A DNA stretch of 64,000 bases, from assembly GCA_964030475.1 (NCBI GenBank), contig CAXIPT010000012.1, forward strand, positions 234,123-298,122. Reading direction: 5' to 3'. Of the stretch, positions 36,200-47,336 are shown in pieces (positions within the stretch are counted from its first letter, which is position 1; each line of letters opens with the position of its first letter). Under the pieces are notes generated by a model, which was given only the letters and a program-made list of their open reading frames with translations, did not search any database and was not told the DNA's origin. Position numbers and translations under genes: made by a program. The DNA is from Tethya wilhelma (Eukaryota > Porifera > Demospongiae > Tethyida > Tethyidae).

Positions 36200-37450
36200 T
36201 CAGTTAAACTGTGCCTCTCTAAGCATGACAATAACAACATGGCTGCTGCTGATCAGTGGAGACATTAAGATTAATCCAGGACCAGCCAATTAATACAATT
36301 TGCCAATTCGGAGTTACTTCTAAACATAAAGGTATCTTCTGTGACAATTGTTCCTGCTGGTCCCATGTACAATGTAGACAATAAGACCTCTACAACACCG
36401 CCTTACAGCAAGGACCATCTCATGAATGGTACTGCCACTCATCTTTTGACAAAGGAGCTACCATTTACTGACTGTTCATTACCACTGTCTGAAGACTTCT
36501 GTCACCCCCCATGGACACCCCAGAGTCATCCTCCTCTTCTGACACCACACCCTCTCCATTTTGATCCTCCACAATGTCACCGCTAGTGCCTAGAGCTCCA
36601 TATATTAGTGGCATCCACTGTGTGTTGTTCAATGCTAGAAGCATCACTAATAAACACCACTCTCTCCTTAAGTCCATTTGCATAGTTTGAGAATGACCCT
36701 GGAAGTGAAACAATGAGATTCATGCAATACTTTTTACTTTTCCTAAGGGGCGAAATACTAACTTATGATTTGAGGTTTAGGAAGCTGGAATAGCAATTAA
36801 AAGATAGGGAGAATGAGCGCTTTCTAAAGGTTCTTGAAATTTTGAAATCAGTTAGATATTGAGTTCAATTTTTTCTACCAGCATTCTCAAACCAGATAGA
36901 CTTTAGTCTCTGAGCATCCCGGCCTAGTTGCCATCACTGAATCCACCTTGACTCTTCCCTTGTAGATTCAGAAATTGTTGATAACTACTATACTCTCTTC
37001 TGCAGGAACAGAAACCACCATGGAGAGGTTGTCATGATAATTGTCGACAGCAATGTTCCAGACAAGACCTTGAGCCCCCCAACTCCGAACTGGTTTAATT
37101 GAACTTGAGGCCAACTCCAAATCCATTCTATTGAGAGTATTATATCACCTCCCTCAGCCAGCGACAGCCTCCATGAATTCCAGATATCACTGAACAGTGT
37201 ATCATCATCTGTGGTGATTTAAATGCCCCACATTGATTGGAGCACCACCTCCACGACCTCATCTTACAAACAAATTATTATGAAATTGTTCAAGACTCTG
37301 CTCTTGAGCAACTAGTTACTTACAACTTCAAGAAGGCAAACTTTGAACATTTCTCTGATCTACCGAGCAGAATATTTTGGGTTACTTTTTCCCTGACTCC
37401 AGTGAAGATGCCTGGATCTGCTTTAAAGATCTGCTACTCTCTCTACAATG
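36200..37450 (+). pseudogene. 5' part of a non-LTR retrotransposon: 2A-like leader, PHD-like finger, EEP endonuclease
   Basis: Plus-strand pieces in order. A short ORF at 36225-36293 ends LLLISGDIKINPGPAN. A Cys/His segment at 36301-36375 (HKGIFCDNCSCWSHVQC) resembles a PHD-type finger. SGIHCVLFNARSITNK at 36604 matches the start of the endonuclease. VAITESTL follows near 36930. IIICGDLNAP, then after a frameshift HIDWST, matches the endonuclease GDFNxPxIDW motif near 37202-37245. KKANFEHFSDL and WICFKDLLLSLQ match the linker before the RT. Stops and frameshifts throughout make it inactive. Confidence 0.78.
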
Positions 37451-38125
37451 TACACTTAGAATTCCCAACTTTGGGATTATGCATGTAATAATAACTAAAC
37501 AAAGCATCTTTAATTTAAATTTTTCAATGATCATCAATATGGGTCATAACTCTATAACAAGACTCAATATGTTGTCATGGCAACCTTTAGGTGCAGAGAT
37601 ATGGCTTCCGATATGTAGCTTTTCTGGGAAATATGATAGGCGAGAAAATGACCAACCGTTAATGGCTAAGGTCTACAACTTTACAAGAGCTTTGACCACC
37701 AGTTTGTCCATCTTGTGCAGGATTTTGGTTGGCTAAGAGCATATACATCACTTACAATAGGCATTATTTGGACTTTTTAACACCATTTTTGGTTAGGTGA
37801 GACACTCAAGAAATATTAACAGCTAAGATTTGAAACTTGCATGACAAGTTTGTCATTAAATGAACTAGCTTCGAGTACCATCAGCTCCTTCAGCAACCCT
37901 GCACTAGCAGAGATAGCAGGGTTAGAACTATAAAATTTCACAAAAACGTAATTAATTATGACCACACCCTAAAAATTAGGGAGGGGCAAAGTGTTTAGTA
38001 GTCCTGAGCCACATTAGAGTGAACTTAAACTCATAACTAGGCTTATACATTCAAAAATAGGCTTAATATTCAACCTAAAGTTAGATTTGACAAAGTTGTT
38101 ACTTGTAAGCAAAAACATGAATTCT
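37451..38125. other. About 0.67-kb insertion splitting the LINE
   Basis: LINE coding similarity stops after FKDLLLSLQC at about 37450 and resumes at about 38126 with KHCIPKVTIRRKQR. The intervening DNA has an open frame by chance but no recognisable motif, and its ends were not resolved. Confidence 0.5.
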
Positions 38126-38360
38126 ACTCTTTAGACTGCAAGCACTGTATACCCAAAGTAACCATCAGAAGGAAACAGCGCTGCAAGACATGACTGGCTC
38201 TCTGACAAGACCCTAAAAGCTCTCAGATATATACATAGAGCATTCCTTTGTTCTAAACGTACCCACAGACAAAGAGCAATTAATACAAAGCCATGAGCAG
38301 AAGAGTCAAGTCTCTTACTAAGAGAGATCGTGAACAACATCTTGAGGACCTTTCTAAAGA
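38126..38360 (+). pseudogene. LINE linker remnant resuming after the insertion
   Basis: Plus-strand frames read KHCIPKVTIRRKQRCK, then LSDKTLKALRYIHRAF and CSKRTHRQRAINTK. This is typical of the stretch between endonuclease and RT in CR1/L2-like elements (VPKxxIRRKKR..WLsdet..l). Stops interrupt the frame. Confidence 0.6.
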
Positions 38361-38641
38361 CCTAATACTTAGTTCTACCTGAGGGGAGGTCGAATGGATC
38401 TTCACCAGCCACTGCACACTACGAAGAGTTCACGTATAAAAGGGGCAGAGCCTGGGAAAAATATTCGTGTATTCAAAATGGTTGTAGCATCTGTTGCATT
38501 AAAAATCTAGGCTCGCAAATTCTAGTAATTCCTATGGCAAATCCATATTCACAGTTCACGAAAAACATCACTACCCATCATAAAAAGTAACAGGCAAACA
38601 TTACTTTCAAAAGATAGCTACATTTGGTCAAAAACACGTGA

Positions 38642-40540
38642 GATACACGTTTGAGATCCCCTGCTCCTCTCAGGCTCATTGTAGTCTTCCATTGCTTAAA
38701 TAGTGTAAAAAAAGAAAAGGTACATAGAGTGTGGGCATGAATATGCTGAAGAGTCAATGAGGAGTGTTGTGGAGGACATCAAGAAGAAGGATGAGTATGT
38801 TTTGATTTGTTTCTGCAAAGATTACTTTAGTGGGACCTATAATATTTTGTTGCATTGTTCACACTTTTATCGTGGGTAATAACTGATGCAAGACATGACT
38901 CTACTAAGAATGCCTACCACACTACTGTTGTTTGCTTACCTGGAAGGTAATCATTAGTGCATGATTATTGTCACTGAAAAAACAGTTTTCCCTGTATATA
39001 TCTGTTTGTCTGTGTGTTGTTCTTTTAGTATCAAGAAGGTTATTGGTATTTGTACGAAGTCTAGGAAGGATCACGTAGTTGCACAAACACGTGAGCTTGC
39101 CTGCACTCAGGCCTGGCTGTTCGTGAGGTTGCTAATGACTGTGCTACTACAGTTTCTTCCTTCATTGTTAATGATCTCAATCTTACGACACTTGGCATGG
39201 TGTGAACATGTGAAATAGGTTGAATGTATCTGTGTACAGTTTGCCTTATACTATAGGAATATAGGAACTAAAAATGTTGTCAAGGAGATGAGAAGATAGC
39301 TTTTGGGCCAATCAGTGGGATGGAACTAAGTGGTTTAATCAGCTCTTTGACAAATGTAAATTCATATAGATGCACTCATTTCTATTGTGTTTGAAGTTTC
39401 AGGCAAGAGTACCACGACCCATTTATACTGGGCTATGCAACGGAGATCCTGCTGAACTAAGAAAACGGATTCTGAACATTGTCGCTGATTACATGGTAAT
39501 GCCATTTCATATATGTTAATTCTATGAATTTACTTAGGGAGATCACTCATACTGTCATTCATCATCATCATGTACTAAATCTGGATGGAGCTCGAACAAG
39601 CAACTTCTTACTGCACATGAGTAAGAGGTTGAGATAGACTCTTTTTTTCAGTAATGCTGAGTCATTTTGTCGAGTAGGTCTAAGTCTTAATTTGTCTTGT
39701 TCATTGTACGAAAATGTATATGATCTGACTCTCTATCAGTGTCGAAACACATACTGGGTTGATTGAGTCCTTGATTGGGTATGTTCGTATGTCTGTGATG
39801 GTATATTTTGAGGATGCTTTTTGTTTTGCACACATAAGAACAGACATTTCACAAGTAAGAAAATGGTGATTGATCTACGGAGACCTGATCACTGCACTCC
39901 AATGAAGTGTTGCGTTAAGAAACTTTCAATTTTGCCAGTACAATCTGGGACATCTAAGTCAGCCTCAATCTGGATGATAAGAGGTTTGGATTTTTAAAAT
40001 ATGAAACTACACGTAACTAAATGAAAATCTTGTGCTTGATAAGCCACTTGAAGATGATGAAGATGATGATGGTGGCAATGTCAACGTGGATGAGGAGTGT
40101 AGTGATCTTGTGGATGATGGGATGAATGAAGATGAAGATGATGAAGAGGATTTTTTGTTGTACAAAGAAGAGTTTGATATGGTTAGTTTGCTGATTGACA
40201 TACTCTATGATATTTCCGAACATCACTCACTCTGTCACACTTACAGGCCCATACTCATACCCACACACTATCACATACTCACACCCACACACGGTCACAT
40301 ACTAACACACACACAAACAACACACACACATACACTCATAACCACACACACACACATAGAGCAGAGCATGCGTAATCGGCAAACATGAATAAACGGCCAC
40401 CTATTCTGCTAGATAGATTAGAGCAGGTTCCTTGGACTCAGGACAAAACTGAACTTTAGTCCAAGTACTACTTGCACAGTATTAGTAGCTGGCAAAAATC
40501 GTTTTGGTTTGAGCATTGTGGGGTATACAAAAATACCGCC
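38642..40540. repeat. Left arm of a 1.9-kb inverted repeat
   Basis: This segment is the reverse complement of 43373-45271. The coordinate sum is constant (83913) across the whole arm and three ORFs are identical in both arms, so there are no indels between them. The arm ends exactly at the single N at 40541. Confidence 0.92.
38718..40197 (+). pseudogene. Degenerate DDE-like transposon gene in the left arm
   Basis: Exon-like pieces in order. YIECGHEYAEESMRSVVEDI lies at about 38718-38796. WVITDARHDSTKNAYHTTVV is near 38874-38950. VIGICTKSRKDHVVAQTREL is near 39030-39100, followed after a one-base frameshift by LAVREVANDC and FIVNDLNLTT. ARVPRPIYTGLCNGDPAELR and KRILNIVADYM lie at 39402-39495. 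GDHSYCHSSS is near 39540, YQCRNTYWVDS near 39738, and an acidic tail (DEDDDGGN, MNEDEDDEED) at 40050-40160. From memory, cnidarian and sponge transposon proteins share the TDARHDSTxNAYHTTV pattern and later GDHSxC and YCRdTfWv motifs; the family name is not certain. The mirror copy is at 43716-45195 on the minus strand. Confidence 0.5.
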
Positions 40541-40541
40541 N

Positions 40542-42901
40542 GCTCACAAGTCCTGCCTTCGATCGTCCTCTCGTAGAAGAAGGAGTTGGAGATGGCATGG
40601 ACTCAGTGACCTCACTCTTACTCTTGGTCACTCTAGTGCTCACAAGTCCTGCCTTTGATCGTCCTCTCGTTGTAGAAGGAATCAGAGATGGCGTGGACTC
40701 AGTGACCTCATTCTTACTCTTGGTCACTCTAGTGCTCACAAGTCCTGCCTTCGATTGTCCTCTCGTTGTAGAAGGAATCGGAGATGGTGTGGACTCAGCA
40801 GAAAGTGGTGCTTCGGGAGATGTAGATGGATATTCAGAGCCTGCATTATAAATTTCAAATAAAAAGGTATAAAAATTAATTGTGACACACAAAAATTATA
40901 TTCAACTTACCATAAACTACAGGTTGGTTGTCAATCATTGAGTCTTCAAATTGAGAATTCAAAATAGAATCTTGATGATCCAAAATGGAATCTTCATGTA
41001 GATAATGTAGCTCATCCCTGACAGAATCTTCAAGTAGACTATCAATGATAGAATCTAGGAATGTTGGTGAAAAAAAGTCATAGTCACTACATGCATGCAA
41101 AAGTAACATTCCTTTTACATGCATATATACCTTCTGATTTAAAGGCAACTGTTTTTGTGGTCTTTCGATTCTCTATCAAAATTTAAGATATAGACTCAGT
41201 ATAAGTACAACTACTATAAGTACCTACACATTAATGAAATACCTGATAGACTGGGCGGTGACAAGGAAGTCGGACAAGGTGAAAGGCAAGGAACATTTTC
41301 CCTCTTCGTTGCACAGTGCTCTAAAAATTACAAATTAAGTTATTACTATACGGCATCCATAGAAGTACTGAAATGAACCTACTTTGTTTTTTCTTCAATT
41401 CTAGCAAATGTTTTCTTTGTGCTTTTTTATGGGCAGCCTGTGCTTTATTTCTTTCTTTTTGCTCCATAGATTCAATGTATTCAGCACTCGTTAAAACCCG
41501 TGAACTTGTCTTTGGCTTAAGACTTGGTAACGAATGAACTGGGGACGGATAAGACAAAACATTCTCCAACGGTCTGGATGAATAGTTGTAAACATGTGTA
41601 GTACTTAAATCAAGGGATGGATATTCAACATCAGGAATCTCAGAATATTTCATGCCACTTGAAGGTCTTGATGGAGTAAGCATTGGCATAAATGGAAGAT
41701 CTTCGTCTGAGCTTTCTTCCATTGGAAGCAGTTTTGTCCTGTCAAGTGGGACAATACCTGTGACTTCAAACCCTGCTCGAATATTTCCAGCAGTCATTGA
41801 CTGCTCCCAAGCATCTCGAAACAGAGATGTAAATGTGTACCTACTGACAACTTCTCCACGGGACTGAACCATAAACTTGTGACAGACCTCCTTCCACTTT
41901 TGTTTCAACGGGCCGAAGCAACCCTTATCAAGAGGTTGAGTCAAGTGTGTAGTATTAGGTGGGAGAACAAATAGATGCACCTCATGAGAAGCTGCTTGTC
42001 TGATAGTGACAGGTGAGAAATGAGTACTATGCCCATCCATAAGCAATAATAATGGTCTAACCCGAGGAGCAAAAGGGAGAAATAGATGGTTGAACCAAAG
42101 TTCAAATAAGTCACTGTCAATCCAACCATTTTTAGAAAAGGCATGCATTGTGCCAGGTACTTCACCATGGATCATATCGGTATGTATGTTTTTACGATCC
42201 CAGATTATCATTGGCGGTATACACCACCCAGAAGCATTGCAACAACCAACCACAGTAATCTGTACCTTGCTATTGTTTGTAATGGTAAAGGCATTTTTGG
42301 TCCCTTTTAAACAAACAGCTTTTGACAAGTGACTATCCAACGGCATACCTGTTTCATCCACATTAAATACCTGAGAAGGCCTGTTCAGGAGTTTGTGCTT
42401 GGTTAATGTTGCCTCTAACATATCAAAATAGGCTAACAATACTTCAGGATCAGATCCTTTAGCTCTTGCAATGCTTACACTAGACAATGTACGAAGCTTT
42501 AAATCTGGGTATCTCTTACAATACGACTCCCACCATCCATGGGTAACATTAACATATAAGCCTTTTTGCTTACAAGATCTTTCAACAATTTCAATGACTT
42601 CTTTTCTAGATCTAGGAAACCCAACCTCAGCACATCGTATAAGAAATCTATGTAGCTCAGCTTCTTCAGCATTTGTAAGATATTTAGGCATACCACTTTT
42701 TGCACCAGGTGCAATATCACCTCTGGTATGATATCCAAGTGTTGACCGAGGCACTCCAAAGCGTTCTGAAGCTTCTCTTTGGCTACAACCTTGTGCCACA
42801 GCTCGGACAGCCGAAACCATCGTCTCATCACTCCACGCCTTATAAAAGAGAGGGCGGTTAGATGCTGGTCGGGAAATGACACAGAGCCTGTTTTCTGCCA
42901 T
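40542..42901 (-). CDS. pogo/Jerky-type DDE transposase gene, five coding exons, tandem-repeat C-terminus
   Basis: Exon 1 (42901-41383) encodes MAENRLCV.. with a psq-type helix-turn-helix (about residues 25-60, SQREASERFGVPRSTLGYH) and a CENP-B-like second helix region (75-140). A DDE_1 catalytic core follows with D182 (FNVDETG), D289 (LLLMDGHSTH) and D325 (TQPLDKGCFGPLK), so all three acids are present. Further exons by splice sites and phase: 41320-41243, 41172-41131, 41054-40911 (repeated EDSI/QDSI motifs) and 40840 to the N at 40541. The last holds a 96-bp/32-residue tandem repeat (SKAGLVSTRVTKSK) with two full units and a partial third. The gene is truncated there. A 5' exon at 43131-43009 is out of frame with exon 1 and is probably 5'UTR. 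It could be an intact transposon or a domesticated copy. Confidence 0.85.
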
Positions 42902-43008
42902 GCTGTACCAAATAAAAACTCCATATAATGCACACCAACAAAAGTCCAGCTAAAATGAGCTAGTGAATGATTCAGTAGACATAATCTTAACAAATCTATT
43001 CTATATAC

Positions 43009-43131
43009 CTGATAGGTTCGAAGGAGAAGCCTCCAGGAATCGACCAATTTCTTCACACCAAACCTTCTGCTTTTTTCCACATGGCTAGCTCTACGCAGTT
43101 CTAGTTCTGTCTGCACTATATTGAGCGCCAA
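43009..43131 (-). other. Probable 5'UTR exon of the pogo-type gene
   Basis: A good donor (CAG then GTATATAG at 43008) and the acceptor TTTGGTACAG directly before CATGGCAG at 42902 define an intron of about 106 bases. Reading through the splice does not keep frame (HGRKQALC.. then stop), so translation most likely starts at the ATG at 42901. The exon's own ORF begins MALNIVQTELELRRASHVEK. Confidence 0.45.
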
Positions 43132-43372
43132 AATACTCTTTGGTCACGTGGTCACAGAATGGGGGTGTGGCCGATTTAGGGTCGTTTGATGCCTCAATTT
43201 CAGCTCCGCCTCATAGCCTGCACACCGACGCTTTGCTCTTGGTAGTTGCAACACAGAAAGTACAAGGGATGAACTTCTCAATGATATAGTTTGTTCAAAT
43301 TCTAGGTTGTTTTAGAAGTCGTTCAATACGTCGGCCGAATAAGCATGCATTTTGCCGATTTAATGTTTTATC

Positions 43373-45271
43373 GGCGGTATTTTTGTATACCCCACAATGC
43401 TCAAACCAAAACGATTTTTGCCAGCTACTAATACTGTGCAAGTAGTACTTGGACTAAAGTTCAGTTTTGTCCTGAGTCCAAGGAACCTGCTCTAATCTAT
43501 CTAGCAGAATAGGTGGCCGTTTATTCATGTTTGCCGATTACGCATGCTCTGCTCTATGTGTGTGTGTGTGGTTATGAGTGTATGTGTGTGTGTTGTTTGT
43601 GTGTGTGTTAGTATGTGACCGTGTGTGGGTGTGAGTATGTGATAGTGTGTGGGTATGAGTATGGGCCTGTAAGTGTGACAGAGTGAGTGATGTTCGGAAA
43701 TATCATAGAGTATGTCAATCAGCAAACTAACCATATCAAACTCTTCTTTGTACAACAAAAAATCCTCTTCATCATCTTCATCTTCATTCATCCCATCATC
43801 CACAAGATCACTACACTCCTCATCCACGTTGACATTGCCACCATCATCATCTTCATCATCTTCAAGTGGCTTATCAAGCACAAGATTTTCATTTAGTTAC
43901 GTGTAGTTTCATATTTTAAAAATCCAAACCTCTTATCATCCAGATTGAGGCTGACTTAGATGTCCCAGATTGTACTGGCAAAATTGAAAGTTTCTTAACG
44001 CAACACTTCATTGGAGTGCAGTGATCAGGTCTCCGTAGATCAATCACCATTTTCTTACTTGTGAAATGTCTGTTCTTATGTGTGCAAAACAAAAAGCATC
44101 CTCAAAATATACCATCACAGACATACGAACATACCCAATCAAGGACTCAATCAACCCAGTATGTGTTTCGACACTGATAGAGAGTCAGATCATATACATT
44201 TTCGTACAATGAACAAGACAAATTAAGACTTAGACCTACTCGACAAAATGACTCAGCATTACTGAAAAAAAGAGTCTATCTCAACCTCTTACTCATGTGC
44301 AGTAAGAAGTTGCTTGTTCGAGCTCCATCCAGATTTAGTACATGATGATGATGAATGACAGTATGAGTGATCTCCCTAAGTAAATTCATAGAATTAACAT
44401 ATATGAAATGGCATTACCATGTAATCAGCGACAATGTTCAGAATCCGTTTTCTTAGTTCAGCAGGATCTCCGTTGCATAGCCCAGTATAAATGGGTCGTG
44501 GTACTCTTGCCTGAAACTTCAAACACAATAGAAATGAGTGCATCTATATGAATTTACATTTGTCAAAGAGCTGATTAAACCACTTAGTTCCATCCCACTG
44601 ATTGGCCCAAAAGCTATCTTCTCATCTCCTTGACAACATTTTTAGTTCCTATATTCCTATAGTATAAGGCAAACTGTACACAGATACATTCAACCTATTT
44701 CACATGTTCACACCATGCCAAGTGTCGTAAGATTGAGATCATTAACAATGAAGGAAGAAACTGTAGTAGCACAGTCATTAGCAACCTCACGAACAGCCAG
44801 GCCTGAGTGCAGGCAAGCTCACGTGTTTGTGCAACTACGTGATCCTTCCTAGACTTCGTACAAATACCAATAACCTTCTTGATACTAAAAGAACAACACA
44901 CAGACAAACAGATATATACAGGGAAAACTGTTTTTTCAGTGACAATAATCATGCACTAATGATTACCTTCCAGGTAAGCAAACAACAGTAGTGTGGTAGG
45001 CATTCTTAGTAGAGTCATGTCTTGCATCAGTTATTACCCACGATAAAAGTGTGAACAATGCAACAAAATATTATAGGTCCCACTAAAGTAATCTTTGCAG
45101 AAACAAATCAAAACATACTCATCCTTCTTCTTGATGTCCTCCACAACACTCCTCATTGACTCTTCAGCATATTCATGCCCACACTCTATGTACCTTTTCT
45201 TTTTTTACACTATTTAAGCAATGGAAGACTACAATGAGCCTGAGAGGAGCAGGGGATCTCAAACGTGTATC
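43373..45271. repeat. Right arm of the 1.9-kb inverted repeat
   Basis: Mirror of 38642-40540 with no detected difference in the compared parts. It carries the same decayed DDE-like gene on the minus strand (acidic tail at 43753-43860, DARHDST segment near 44965-45040). Sequence continues past both ends without an N, so this is the arm placed within a continuous contig. Confidence 0.92.
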
Positions 45272-45410
45272 ACACAAGTGAAAAAAACATTGGAAATGTA
45301 ATGAGACATAGGAATGGCCAAATCGTAAAATGAAAGCAAACAAGATGGAATAGCTGTTTGAGTGGGACTAAGATAAAATTACACTGTTTAAAACAAAATC
45401 CCCTAGTATA

Positions 45411-45770
45411 TAGGAGAGATTTAGTGCCTCTTGGCACTAAATCTCTCCTAAATCACCTGTGGCACCTGCACTAAATAGGTGTACAAAGTATTCCCTCTCT
45501 ATATAGGAAACAAATAGTGCAGTGGGGCACTAAATCTTCCCTACGTACCTTTAGGGAAGATTTAGTGCCACCTACACAAAATCTCCCCTACTCTTATTGA
45601 TTAATAGGAAAGAAATAGTGTGGGTGGCACTAAATCTTCCCTATAGCTATATAGGAAAGATTTAGTGCCACCCAACACTAATTGCTGCCTACAGTAATAT
45701 AGGAAAGATTTAGTGCACCTAGCACTAAATGCTCCCTATTATTAAAGTAGGCAAGATTTAGTATAATATT
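45411..45770. repeat. Array of about eight hairpins at a regular 48-bp period
   Basis: Unit starts: 45411, about 45457 (degenerate), 45503, 45552, 45604, 45652, 45700 and 45748 (half). Each is a 39-40-base palindrome of the form TAGGAAAGATTTAGTGCC..GGCACTAAATCTTCCCTA. The first unit is perfect: an 18-base stem with a TCTT loop. Spacers of 9-14 bases differ between units. The last half unit (AAGTAGGCAAGATTTAGTAT) and its right flank recur at 47099-47165. Confidence 0.88.
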
Positions 45771-46845
45771 AATTATTGGATGACTAATTCTGAAAGTTTG
45801 TAAAGAGATAATAAAATTATGCCCATTGGATCTGGAGTATGTAGCCATTTCTTGGCACAGCAAAATGACAATCAACACTTAATCAATGCTTTGACATGTT
45901 AATTAAAAACCATGGATTATATATAGCACATGGTCGAGTGCGATTTTTTGCCAAAATTGGCCATTTTTCAATTTTCTGAATAAGCCATATCATTTGAAAG
46001 ATCTCTTATCCTGATTGCAATGGTGCAAGTCCCAGCGTCTGACGACCCTCCTAGACTGAGATATTCTTGATAATGTGTTGTTAGGTTTTTGGGTTCTCAT
46101 CACTATAATAATGAAAGCACCGATGGTGCACAACCCTCGGCACACTCTAACAACTATATAGTTATGCATATGAATATTGTGTTTAATGCCACCACTATCA
46201 AATGGCTTAATTCATCATACCATCTGCATAAGACTTTGTGTACAAAATTACTGGCTGAAGATTTAGTCTCACCACAAATGCATAGAGGGTCACATTTTAT
46301 GGCAGTCCCTTTTCAAATGTGCTTCAAATTTTGAAGACTGTGCATTAAGAATTGCCTAAGTTTAAAGTCAGTTAACTAGGTTAATTCTTACAAAGGTTTT
46401 TTGTTATGAAAAAAGTCTTATGTTGATTCACGTTACCAAATAATGTTTTGTGAATCAACTATCATGACTATGACTACACTGTGCAGGCTACATCAACGAT
46501 TTACTACAAAAACAGCCACACGAAGCTGACTGCCCATGGTTTGCAAGGAAGCCGCCACTTGTGTCATAAATAAATATGCACCGTGCACTGTAGAGTAAAT
46601 ATAGTCCAACTTGAACTATATATGGCATGTCTGTCAGACCTACTGATGGCCATGCAGACTGCAAAGATGGAAAACATGGCCATAACTGTGTCATTCAATG
46701 CTTATACTACTGAGTGAATGTGTAAGCAGTTAGATAGTGCCAACAAACTCTAAGCTCCNAACCCTTGTTGATAAGTCTCTTAGAAAGCTCTATAGCAACG
46801 AGCATAAATGTAACCATGGTAAAAATGCCTGGGGATGTAAATTAC

Positions 46846-46959
46846 TTATATCACGGGCACGAGGGATGCATGGCATTTATTGACCTCAGCCCTCGAGCGC
46901 TGCGCGCCCTCAGGATTCGGTGCAATAAATGCCATACATCCCTCGTGCCCGTGATATAA
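46846..46959. repeat. 114-bp palindromic hairpin element
   Basis: Left arm TTATATCACGGGCACGAGGG..GGCATTTATTG and right arm CAATAAATGCC..CCCTCGTGCCCGTGATATAA are inverted complements of about 37 bases. The loop (CCTCGAGCGCTGCGCGCCCT) is GC-rich. It resembles a small MITE. Confidence 0.8.
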
Positions 46960-47250
46960 CTATTACATTATTATACTGAATCTTATAAATGTTTTATAGG
47001 TAATATAGGTAATAGGCAATATATTATAGCAGTTTATGTAGTCTAATATTATATTGCCTATGTACGCACCAAGGGTTAGGCACCTTGGTGCCTTCATTAA
47101 AGTAGGCAAGATTTAGTATAATATTATAGTAAATAATTATTGGATGACTAATTCTGAAAGTTTGGTATTAAAAGGCTAAAATTTATGATTAATATAATAT
47201 TATTAGCAGCAGTGTAGTTGGTGAAAAAAATGATTAGTAATGGTATGTAT

Positions 47251-47336
47251 TAGCCTCGTGCCCAGGCTCCTCCTTTGCGAATATTTCCTTCGAAAATAGG
47301 AAATATTCGTGAGGGAGGAGCCTGGGAACGAGGCTA
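47251..47336. repeat. 86-bp hairpin of the GAGCCTGGGAACGAGGCTA family
   Basis: TAGCCTCGTGCCCAGGCTCC and GGAGCCTGGGAACGAGGCTA form the outer stem; GCGAATATTTCC / GGAAATATTCG form the inner stem. Relatives lie at 29536-29619, near 30115 and at 57515-57600, always with AGCCTCG/CGAGGCT termini. Confidence 0.8.

Noticed and set aside
45411..45770. Hairpin array considered as a CRISPR array
   Set aside because: Repeats are themselves long palindromes, spacers are only 9-14 bases and variable, there is no cas gene, and the setting is an animal genome.
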